A DNA stretch of 64,000 nucleotides from JAJEDW01 sp963555775 (lineage in GTDB: Bacteria; Acidobacteriota; Terriglobia; 20CM-2-55-15), in assembly GCA_963555775.3 (NCBI GenBank), contig CAUVWY020000009.1, positions 1,337,238-1,401,237 of the forward strand. The letters are read 5' to 3'. Under the pieces are notes generated by a model that was given only the letters and a program-made list of their open reading frames with translations, searched no databases and was not told where the DNA came from. Positions 20,017 to 27,137 of the stretch are shown piece after piece (the first letter of the stretch is position 1; every line of letters starts with the position of its first letter). The translations under genes and the position numbers were made by a program.

Positions 20017-20633
20017 CGGTCCTCGGTCTGGGGTACGATGTCCAGGGCTTCCGTGGCCCCGTCCCGTGCCAACTCGGCGATCTCGATCGCGTCTTCCAAC
20101 GCGATCTCTTCGTTGTTGTTGTCCGGAGAGAATTCCCGGAGAACCGGGATCGTGGTCTCGACAAATTCCAACAAATTTTCCAGAGGTCTCCTCACGTCGC
20201 CGCGGTCGCGCTCGTATGCGTCGTCGATGTTGTCCATGGCCTCTTCTATCGCCTGATAGTATCCACGAAGCAGGTCTCCTCTCGAAAACATGCTCAGATC
20301 ATTCGTCAACTCGCTACGTTCATCGTCAATGCGTTCAAGTTCGTCGGCGGCTTCCGGATTGAGGATTCGGATGATGCCCCTGGTGATGGAACTGCCTACG
20401 CCTTCCTCGTTGTCGACTTCTTCTTCGCCTTCGACCAGTCCCAACCGCACGAGGCGGAGGTTGGCGATTTCAAGGAACACCGGAATTCGCCGCCCGATGC
20501 TCTGGGCTTCGCGGATCTGTTCTATTTCAATTTCAGTGAAATAGTCGGCCGCGAAGGAGTCCGGGACGGAAGTCAGGCCCAGAATTGCCACTAACGATGA
20601 TGTGCCGAGGAGTCTGAAGATCGTAGATCTCAC
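20013..20633 (-). CDS. exported protein of unknown function
   Basis: About 206 residues. The signal peptide VRSTIFRLLGTSSLVAILGLTSVPDSFAA is followed by a mainly helical, acidic protein with DYFTEIEIEQIREAQ, NLRLVRLGLVEGEEEVDNEE and SMFSRGDLLRGYYQAIEEAMDNIDDAYE. I chose the GTG at 20633 because GAGGG lies 6 nt upstream and the signal peptide starts there; a longer form from the GTG at 20681 would overlap the upstream stop. I do not recognise the family. It sits between a lipoprotein gene and the SprT-like protease gene in one operon, so the products may act together in the periplasm. Confidence 0.6.
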   Translation of the reverse strand: MRSTIFRLLGTSSLVAILGLTSVPDSFAADYFTEIEIEQIREAQSIGRRIPVFLEIANLRLVRLGLVEGEEEVDNEEGVGSSITRGIIRILNPEAADELERIDDERSELTNDLSMFSRGDLLRGYYQAIEEAMDNIDDAYERDRGDVRRPLENLLEFVETTIPVLREFSPDNNNEEIALEDAIEIAELARDGATEALDIVPQTEDR

Positions 20634-20677
20634 GATTTGCCCTCGATTGCCGGAGTCCGGCTTCAAACCGCATCGCG

Positions 20678-21244
20678 TCACGGAAATAACGCTGCGAGGA
20701 GTTCATCGCGAATGTCGCTGACTTCGTCGATCAACTCCGTGATGGGTTGGCGAAATTGGAATGTCAGCTGGGAACCTATGTCCCCAAGTTGCCGAACATG
20801 TTGCCGCAGGGCGATTTCGAGTTCGCGGAACCCGCTGGAATCTCGTTCTGCGTTCCGTCCGGAATCCAACATCGTGTTCCGTGCGTCAATGACGGTACTT
20901 CGGTATTCGGTGAGACGCTGATCCAGTCGCTCGATGTCGCCGTCGTCGATCGCGTCGTCCATCATGCTGACAAGCAGGTTGGAAATTTGAATCTGGGTGC
21001 GGGTGCGATCAACCGGACCTGGGGACCGTGCCAGTCTGGCGCGTTCCTCGTCGAGCCTGCGGAGCCGTTCGTCGCGCGATTCCGAAAAGATGTTCACACG
21101 GCCCGAGCAAGACGCCACGGTCAGAAGAGCCAGGCAAAGGACGGCCGGGCGTACCAAGAAGCGTCTACTGGTCTTCCAGAAGCCGTTCAAGCGATCGGGC
21201 TCTCTGTTGAACTTGAAAAGATCGGGCATCGTCGCTTCCGTCAT
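20678..21244 (-). CDS. putative lipoprotein of unknown function
   Basis: Up to 188 residues. A hydrophobic signal with lipobox (LCLALLTVASC, Cys at about residue 46) is followed by a charged, coiled-coil-like mature part (DERLRRLDEERARLAR; TQIQISNLLVSMMDDAIDDGDIERLDQRL). The family is not recognised. The start is uncertain: the ATG at 21244 overlaps the TPR gene by 80 bp and gives a long n-region, while a TTG at 21157, just past the TPR stop, would give a compact lipoprotein signal. It shares the helical, acidic character of the next gene product, and the four genes form one operon. Confidence 0.6.
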   Translation of the reverse strand: MTEATMPDLFKFNREPDRLNGFWKTSRRFLVRPAVLCLALLTVASCSGRVNIFSESRDERLRRLDEERARLARSPGPVDRTRTQIQISNLLVSMMDDAIDDGDIERLDQRLTEYRSTVIDARNTMLDSGRNAERDSSGFRELEIALRQHVRQLGDIGSQLTFQFRQPITELIDEVSDIRDELLAALFP

Positions 21245-22433
21245 CGAGTTGGATGAATCGATTATAGTGCAGCAATGCCTGTTCGTAGTCCCTCAAATTG
21301 TCAAAGCATGTTGCCAGCAGGAATATCGATGCGGCGTGGTTCGGCCGGAGATCGAGATAGTCGAGCAGCAGCGTTCCGGCCCTGACCCAGTCTTCTCCCC
21401 GGTAGTAGATCCATGCCAGCGTCGCAAGTGCTTCGTCGCGTTGCCCATCGAGCGCGATCGCGCGCTCGAGCGGAGGGACGGCGCCGTCAAACTCGCCGGC
21501 TTCGTAGTAGCTCTGGCCGAGCCCCTGCCAGTACGCGGCGTTTTCGGGTTCGTCCGCCGTGAGTCGTTCATAGACTGGAATCGCGTCGCCATGACGCCCG
21601 GCCGCCAAGTAACTGTCGGCCAGGAGTTCATCCAGCCCGTCCATGCCTTCCAGCAGCGCGATGGCGTCATCGGGCCGGTCCATATCGCGCAATAGCAGCG
21701 CCAGTCGAATCCTGGTGTCGCGGTGCCCGGAATCAAGCGCGATGGCCTTCTCGTAAAAGTCCTTCGCGTTTTCGAGTTCGCCGACCTCCGAATGCAGGTC
21801 TCCGAGCATGACGAACACCGAAGCGTCATCGACCCCCAGCCGTACCGCTTCGGTGAGCATTTCCACGGCGCGGTCCGGTCGTCCGGCCTGCAGATAGAGT
21901 CCTCCGAGCCGACGGTAAGCCTCGGTTGCGTCTTCTCCGTCGGGTTCAGCCCGATCGAGAACCGCATTGTAGCCGTCGATCGCCGCGTCAATTCGACCCA
22001 TCCGGTTGAGTACCTGCGCCCGGTAACGGGCCGGTGTCGCGTTTTCCGGCGCCAGAACCATCGCCGCGGCGAATTCGTCGACTGCCGCCTCGGGTGACCC
22101 GTTCTCGAACAAGAGTGCGCCCAGGTTCATCCGTGCCTCGAAGATGGATTCATCTTCGGAAAGAATATCCCGGTAAACATCGATTGCCCGATCGGGCTGT
22201 CCGTTGCCGGCGAAGCTGACGGCCAGGTAGAACCTGGAGGGGATGTGGGACGGATCGGCATCGAGAATCGCATTGAACCCGGCGATCGCGTTGCCCCATT
22301 CGGATGCCGAAACCGACGTCATGGCTTGCTCGTACAATTGCTCGAGCGAAACTTCAGCCGCCCGGTCGGCGCCGGCATCGCCCGGCCCGGTTTGGGTTTG
22401 TAGCAGCAGGAGCAGGATGGCCAGATTCGGCAT
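21165..22433 (-). CDS. exported tetratricopeptide repeat protein
   Basis: 422 residues. A short N-terminal hydrophobic segment (LAILLLLLQTQ) could be a signal peptide. About ten TPR units cover roughly 30-410, for example WGNAIAGFNAILDADPSHIP, PDRAIDVYRDILSEDESIFEARMNLGALLFENG, RIDAAIDGYNAVLDRAEP and YEQALLHYNRFIQLDDGSDDA. TPR arrays mediate protein contacts and give no catalytic clue. It is the first gene of the minus-strand set that continues with the lipoprotein, the exported protein and the SprT-like protease; uvrA ends 22 bp before it and may be co-transcribed. Confidence 0.8.
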   Translation of the reverse strand: MPNLAILLLLLQTQTGPGDAGADRAAEVSLEQLYEQAMTSVSASEWGNAIAGFNAILDADPSHIPSRFYLAVSFAGNGQPDRAIDVYRDILSEDESIFEARMNLGALLFENGSPEAAVDEFAAAMVLAPENATPARYRAQVLNRMGRIDAAIDGYNAVLDRAEPDGEDATEAYRRLGGLYLQAGRPDRAVEMLTEAVRLGVDDASVFVMLGDLHSEVGELENAKDFYEKAIALDSGHRDTRIRLALLLRDMDRPDDAIALLEGMDGLDELLADSYLAAGRHGDAIPVYERLTADEPENAAYWQGLGQSYYEAGEFDGAVPPLERAIALDGQRDEALATLAWIYYRGEDWVRAGTLLLDYLDLRPNHAASIFLLATCFDNLRDYEQALLHYNRFIQLDDGSDDARSFQVQQRARSLERLLEDQ

Positions 22434-22455
22434 CTTCCCAATCTTCTCTAAATGT

Positions 22456-25248
22456 TTAAATACTCAGTTTCGGTTTCAGAAACCGCCCGGTGAGCGATTT
22501 GCCGTTTTTGACGATGTCGTCGGGCGAGCCAACCGCCAGGACTGTACCGCCACCGGCGCCCCCCTCGGGACCCAGGTCGATGATCCAGTCAGCGGACTTG
22601 ATGACGTCGAGGTTGTGTTCAATGATGAGCACGGTTCCCCCGGCACGGATCAGACGCCTGAACGCGGCAAGCAGCGTGTTTATGTCGTCGAAGTGCAGTC
22701 CCGTTGTCGGTTCGTCGAAGATGAAGAGCGTCTTGCCGCTGGTTTCTTTCGCCAGATACGATGCTAACTTGATTCGCTGGGCTTCTCCACCGGAAAGCGT
22801 CGTCGCGGACTGCCCCAGACGCAGGTATCCCAGCCCGATTTCTTCGAGCATCGCCAGCTTCCTGGTTATCCGATTGATGTTCGAAAAGAACGAAAGGGCC
22901 TTGCGGCCTGTCATCTGAAGAACGTCATGGATGTTCTTCCCTTTGTAGGTGACGTCCAGAACGGCATTCCGATACCGCATGCCCCGGCATTCCTCGCACA
23001 CGAGTTCAACGTCGGCGAGAAATTGCATTTCGACCGTGACCGTTCCATTTCCCTGACACGATTCGCATCGACCGCCGGGAATGTTGAACGAAAAACTGCC
23101 CGCGGTGAAGCCGTTCGCACGCGCTTCGGGCGTCGACGCGAACAGATCGCGAATCTGGTCGAACGCCTTGATGTAGGTCACCGGGTTGGACCGCGGTGTC
23201 CGGCCGATCGGACTTTGATCCACGAGCACGACGTCGGACAGCCATTTGGAATTGAGTTCAACCGTGCCGCTGCCGTTTTCGGGCTCCGTCCCAGTCAGGC
23301 GGGACTTCAGTGCTTCGTAAAGGCATTCGTGAACCAGCGTCGACTTGCCCGATCCCGATACGCCGGTGACACAGGTCATGAGCCCAAGAGGTATCTCGAT
23401 GTCGACGTTTTTGAGGTTGTGCTTCGAAGCATTGCGCAATTTGAGCCTCTCCTTGCCGGGCTTGCGACGCTGTCGCGGCAACGAGATCCGAATTTCGCCG
23501 TGAATGTACTTCCCGGTGAGTGAAGCCGTCGTGTCGGCCAACTCATCCAGCGTTCCCTGGAACACCAGATTTCCGCCGTTCTCCCCGGCGCCGGGACCGA
23601 GATCGAGCAGCCAGTCTGCCGCCTTGATCATTTCGGCGTCGTGTTCCACGACCACGACCGTATTCCCCAGTTCCCGCAGCCTTTTGAGGATACCGATCAG
23701 CCGCTCTCCATCCCTCGGATGGAGCCCGATCGAAGGTTCATCCAATACGTACAAGGCGCCTACCAACGTTGAACCCAGCGAGGTTGCCAGTTGAATGCGT
23801 TGAGCCTCGCCGCCCGACAGCGTCGATGACAGACGATCCAGCGTCAGATATTGGAGTCCCACTTCGTTGAGAAAGCGGAGTCGGGTCTGGATTTCCTTGA
23901 GGACTCGCTCGGCCACTTGGGTCTGACTCGGACTGAGCCGGATCCGGTCGAAGAATTTAAAGGCTGCGGCTGTCGACATTCGGGAGACGTCACCGATGTT
24001 CAATCCGTCGACGAAGATGTCGAGAGCTTCCCGGCGCAGCCGTGTTCCACGGCAATCCGGACAGGTTGTATATCCTCGATAACGACTCAGGAACACGCGC
24101 ACGTGGAGCTTGTATTTCTTGGTTTCCAGATAATCGAAGAAATTCCGGATAGCGCCGGCGACCCACGCCTGGTGCTGGTCAGTCAAATCCCGATGCGGAA
24201 CGTCGATCGGAACCCCCAGTTCGGCGGCCTGCCTGTTGAATTCGGTGAGGTACTTTCGATATCGGGGTTTGGTCCAGGGTTCGATCGCACCCTGGGCGAT
24301 GCTCTTGCCCTTGTCGGGGACGATCAGGTTCAAATCCAGATCGATGGTGTTTCCGAAGCCTTGGCATCGCGAGCATGCGCCGAATGGGTTGTTGAACGAG
24401 AACAGCCTCGGTTCCGGATCCTCATACTGGATTCCGCAGTCCTTGCACTCGAAGCGTTCGCTGAATGCATGAACCCGCCGTTCTCCATCCGCTTCCTGGA
24501 TGACCACCTCGCCCTGATTCTCATGAAAGCAGAGCTCAATTGAATCGATCAGGCGTTGCCGGATTCCGGCGTCGATTTTCAACCGGTCGACGAGAACGTA
24601 AGCGGATTGGCTGAAGTCGACATCGATCAGCGATTCCGGCCGCGAGTATTCGTACACCGCGCCATTCTGATAGACGCGACCGAATCCCCGGCGCTTGAGG
24701 TCGCCGAGACACTCTGCGATTTCGGCTCCTCCGGAAAGAGTGGGAATCGGAAACAGGACATGGAATCGAAGTCCTTCAGGCCAGGTCAGAATCTCATCGG
24801 CGATCTGGTCGACGGTATCGCGCTGCACGATTTTTTCGCATTGACGGCACCTGGTGATTCCAATTCTGGCGAAGAGAAGGCGAATGTAGTCGTAGACTTC
24901 AGTCGATGTTCCGACAGTCGATCTCGGAGTCCGTGCCGTGTTGCGCTGACGGATGGAGATTGCGGGGGCAATGCCCGTGGCCTCGTCGATGTCCGGCTTT
25001 TCGATCCGCTCAAGGAACTGGCGCGCGTAAGCAGACAGGGACTCGATATACCGGCGTTGCCCTTCGGCATAGAGCGTGTCGAATGCGAGCGAGGACTTGC
25101 CCGAACCGCTGACACCGGTCACTACCGTCAATGCGTTGTGAGGTATCGTGAAGTCGATGTTCTTGAGATTGTGGACCCGGGCGCCGCGGACGACGATCTG
25201 TTCCTCGCCTGCCACGACCGATTCCAGCGCTTTGGCCATAACTCGCAA
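22456..25248 (-). CDS. uvrA: excinuclease ABC subunit UvrA
   Basis: 930 residues, the normal length for the DNA damage sensor of nucleotide excision repair. It has two ABC ATPase modules. The N-terminal Walker A is VTGVSGSGKSSLAFDTLYAEGQRR and the C-terminal one is VTGVSGSGKSTLVHE. Signature motifs are TLSGGEAQRIQLA and TLSGGEAQRIKLA. Zinc modules are CKDCG...CSRCQG, CPDCRGTRL and CESCQGNG...CEECRG. The C-terminal Walker B/H-loop region is FIFDEPTTGLHFDDI...VLIIEHNLDVIKSADWIIDLGPEGG. uvrB and uvrC are not in the window. Confidence 0.96.
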   Translation of the reverse strand: MRVMAKALESVVAGEEQIVVRGARVHNLKNIDFTIPHNALTVVTGVSGSGKSSLAFDTLYAEGQRRYIESLSAYARQFLERIEKPDIDEATGIAPAISIRQRNTARTPRSTVGTSTEVYDYIRLLFARIGITRCRQCEKIVQRDTVDQIADEILTWPEGLRFHVLFPIPTLSGGAEIAECLGDLKRRGFGRVYQNGAVYEYSRPESLIDVDFSQSAYVLVDRLKIDAGIRQRLIDSIELCFHENQGEVVIQEADGERRVHAFSERFECKDCGIQYEDPEPRLFSFNNPFGACSRCQGFGNTIDLDLNLIVPDKGKSIAQGAIEPWTKPRYRKYLTEFNRQAAELGVPIDVPHRDLTDQHQAWVAGAIRNFFDYLETKKYKLHVRVFLSRYRGYTTCPDCRGTRLRREALDIFVDGLNIGDVSRMSTAAAFKFFDRIRLSPSQTQVAERVLKEIQTRLRFLNEVGLQYLTLDRLSSTLSGGEAQRIQLATSLGSTLVGALYVLDEPSIGLHPRDGERLIGILKRLRELGNTVVVVEHDAEMIKAADWLLDLGPGAGENGGNLVFQGTLDELADTTASLTGKYIHGEIRISLPRQRRKPGKERLKLRNASKHNLKNVDIEIPLGLMTCVTGVSGSGKSTLVHECLYEALKSRLTGTEPENGSGTVELNSKWLSDVVLVDQSPIGRTPRSNPVTYIKAFDQIRDLFASTPEARANGFTAGSFSFNIPGGRCESCQGNGTVTVEMQFLADVELVCEECRGMRYRNAVLDVTYKGKNIHDVLQMTGRKALSFFSNINRITRKLAMLEEIGLGYLRLGQSATTLSGGEAQRIKLASYLAKETSGKTLFIFDEPTTGLHFDDINTLLAAFRRLIRAGGTVLIIEHNLDVIKSADWIIDLGPEGGAGGGTVLAVGSPDDIVKNGKSLTGRFLKPKLSI

Positions 25249-25300
25249 TTATAGATCAGGGACACGCCGGGGCGGGTACGCCAGCGGAGCTTTCCTTACC

Positions 25301-25366
25301 AGCCCGTGGTAGAACCCTTCAGGGATCGCGTTACGAGCGCCATTGGGCCGTATGCGAGGCACCGCG
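25301..25366. repeat. dispersed palindromic repeat, left-arm fragment
   Basis: AGCCCGTGGTAGAACCCT, then GGATCGCGTTACGAGCGCCA and TTGGGCCGTATGCGAGGC match the left arm of the 18316 array almost exactly for about 65 bp. The match stops at 25366, and the rest of the unit is missing. It lies between the convergent-side end of the HTH gene and the start of uvrA. Confidence 0.7.
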
Positions 25367-25408
25367 ACCGATCGAGATCCGAAAATTGTATCGTTCGCGG
25401 GGATGCTT

Positions 25409-26452
25409 TCAGTGCTGGATCGGTTTGTCTTCGATGGGCTCGGCGTTCTGTCTTGCGTCGTCTGTAACGGGGGCGTCTTGCCTCGATTCCGAATCGTCGG
25501 CCGCGACATGCATGGGCGTCTTCGGAGTTTCCGAGTCGATATCGTCTTTTCGATCGGTTGCTTCGAGATGCAGTTGCTCCGCCTTCGGCGATTGTTTTTC
25601 TTGTTGAGATTTGAGCCACGTCTCGAAACTCGGACGGCGCTTTGCGTTGTCCAGGCAAATCCGATACTTCCCGATGTGCCCACGGCCATTGCCTCCGGAC
25701 TCCAACAGAAGGATGTGGCGCCTTTCGAGGTCTCTCCAGATACGGCGCACATGGCGCTCGGACATCCGGGCCTTGTATGCGACTCTCCTCAAACCGGGAA
25801 CGCATTCCGAGCCATCCTCCTTCGCGTGATCGGCCATGGCCTGCAGCACACTTTGTTCGGCATGACTGAATTCGTAGTCCCAGATCCGGCCGACCAATCC
25901 TCCTCGAGTGTCTTCGCGGCGCGTCTGCCGGGGCTTCGGCAGGGGCGTCGGCCGGGGTGGTTGCAAGCGCAGAGTGGCGATCGACAAGTCGGAGAGCGTT
26001 CTCAGTTCCGGTGTTCCGGCCTCGTCCGTGAAGTCGTCGTGAAAATCGCTCGCGTCATCGGTTGGCGCCGTTTCCGGTGTTCCGGAATCGGCAGTGGAGC
26101 GGGTTTGCAACTCGCTTGCGTCATTGGCTTGGACCGGTTCCGGTGTTCCGGAATCGGCGGTGGAGCGGGTATGCAACTCGCTCGCGTCATTGGCCAGGGC
26201 CGGTTCCGGTATCCGTTGGTTGGCGGTCAAGGCGACGTACTCCGACACCTTGTCTTCGGGGTCCAGCCCCAGTCGCTTGGCGTAGGTGCGAATGAAGCCC
26301 CGGTCGTACACCCCGCCAGGCAACGCGTGGAAGGCGTCATCTTCGATGGCGCACAAGAAACGTAGACCGATGCACGTTTCTTGCGACATCTCCTGAAGAG
26401 TCCGCTTTTTGGACTCTCGCGCGGACCTGAAACTGTTTCCGAAATCTGACAC
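25409..26452 (-). CDS. two-domain HTH protein: RodZ-like N-terminal HTH, tandem repeats, winged-helix C-terminal part
   Basis: 347 residues. Residues 1-75 match the RodZ/HTH_25 type: FGNSFRSARESKKRTLQEMSQETCI, LRFLCAIEDDAFHALPGGVYDRGFIRTYAKRLGLDP. Residues about 85-150 hold two to three imperfect 22-residue repeats (NDASELHTRSTADSGTPEP type), encoded by a 66-bp tandem DNA repeat at about 26075-26210. Residues about 190-260 look like the HTH_36/replication-initiator-like winged helix (VLQAMADHAKEDGSECVPGLRRVAYKARMSERHVRRIWRDLERRHIL). The tail is acidic and low-complexity. Unlike RodZ there is no membrane segment. The start is GTG. It is divergent from the BMC gene, so a regulatory role there is plausible but unproven. 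Confidence 0.6.
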   Translation of the reverse strand: MSDFGNSFRSARESKKRTLQEMSQETCIGLRFLCAIEDDAFHALPGGVYDRGFIRTYAKRLGLDPEDKVSEYVALTANQRIPEPALANDASELHTRSTADSGTPEPVQANDASELQTRSTADSGTPETAPTDDASDFHDDFTDEAGTPELRTLSDLSIATLRLQPPRPTPLPKPRQTRREDTRGGLVGRIWDYEFSHAEQSVLQAMADHAKEDGSECVPGLRRVAYKARMSERHVRRIWRDLERRHILLLESGGNGRGHIGKYRICLDNAKRRPSFETWLKSQQEKQSPKAEQLHLEATDRKDDIDSETPKTPMHVAADDSESRQDAPVTDDARQNAEPIEDKPIQH

Positions 26453-26515
26453 GAGCCTTACTGAAAGATGTTATTAAGTAGTCACTCGGGAGTCAATGTT
26501 GCAATTGTACTAATT

Positions 26516-26551
26516 TGTCCGGTTTTTTTCAGCAGTCGAACTGTCCGGTTT
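26516..26551. promoter_or_regulatory. candidate operator: two TGTCCGGTTT direct repeats
   Basis: TGTCCGGTTT occurs at 26516-26525 and 26542-26551, exactly 26 bp apart, with a partial third copy (CCGTCCGG, 26567-26574). They lie in the 231-bp AT-rich region between the divergent HTH and BMC genes. Same-face spacing of 2.5 turns is not ideal, so this is a candidate only. Confidence 0.35.
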
Positions 26552-26683
26552 CGGTTTTCGGTTGACCGTCCGGAGAAGTCAGGAAGCGTCCATCGCCTTT
26601 GTCTTTGCTTTCTGCCGGCCGTCCTGCTGCTAGCGAATATGGTTGCCGAGTCCATCAAATCCTCGGGTCAGAAGGAGACAACA

Positions 26684-26971
26684 TTGTGCCAAGCGCTCGG
26701 ATTGATTGAAACCATGGGTTTGGTGGGTTCCGTTGAAGCTTCCGACGCGATGTTGAAGACCGCGAATGTTGCGCTTCAGGGGCGGGAGACCCTGCTGAAC
26801 GGCTATGTCGCGGTCTGGATTCGAGGCGAGTTGGGCGCCGTTCAGGCGGCGACCGACGCTGGCGCGGCCGCGGCCCGCCGTGTTGGAGAGTTGGTTGCCG
26901 TGCATGTCATCCCGATGCCGTACGAGGATGTCGAGAAAATCGTCGGTTCCCGGACCTCGAACCATCAGTAA
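26684..26971 (+). CDS. bacterial microcompartment shell protein, single-domain hexamer type (PduA/EutM-like)
   Basis: 95 residues. QALGLIETMGLVGSVEASDAM, NVALQGRETLLNGYVAV, IRGELGAVQAATDAGAAAA and RRVGELVAVHVIPMPYEDVEKI align without gaps to PduA/EutM across the whole BMC-H fold. The loop lining the central pore, KIGSG in PduA, reads TLLNG here, so the pore chemistry should differ. I chose the TTG at 26684: AAGGAG lies 6 nt upstream and the protein then starts where PduA does. An ATG at 26639 would add 15 unconserved residues and lacks a ribosome binding site. The aldehyde dehydrogenase follows. No pentamer (EutN-type) vertex gene or other shell gene is in the window. Confidence 0.9.
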   Translation: MCQALGLIETMGLVGSVEASDAMLKTANVALQGRETLLNGYVAVWIRGELGAVQAATDAGAAAARRVGELVAVHVIPMPYEDVEKIVGSRTSNHQ

Positions 26972-27076
26972 CCCGATGCCGACCTGCCAAGGTTCGACAT
27001 CGGGCTTCCGGGGCTCCGCGCTCAGCGGATTTGGAACCGCCCCATCCTTGCGCGGCATGCGATCATGTGTAATAAG

Positions 27077-27117
27077 AGCCCGTGGCAGGACGCTGCAGGG
27101 TCCTGCCACGGGCTTTT
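27077..27117 (+). terminator. perfect 15-bp hairpin with T tract between the BMC and dehydrogenase genes
   Basis: AGCCCGTGGCAGGAC (27077-27091) pairs perfectly with GTCCTGCCACGGGCT (27100-27114) across an 8-nt loop and is followed by TTT. It consists of just the two ends of the dispersed repeat family joined together. It should terminate or attenuate transcription, or protect the 3' end of the shell-gene transcript, which would lower expression of the downstream dehydrogenase relative to the shell protein. Confidence 0.65.
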
Positions 27118-27137
27118 AACATTTCGTTTGCCGGACT

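Noticed and set aside
26062..26230. Possible CRISPR array because of regular 66-bp repeats
   Set aside because: The repeats are in frame, coding and contiguous (22 codons each) with no unique spacers; no cas genes are present.
25343..26365. 340-residue open frame on the plus strand opposite the HTH gene
   Set aside because: It is antisense to the HTH protein, whose domains are recognisable, and it shows no family features.
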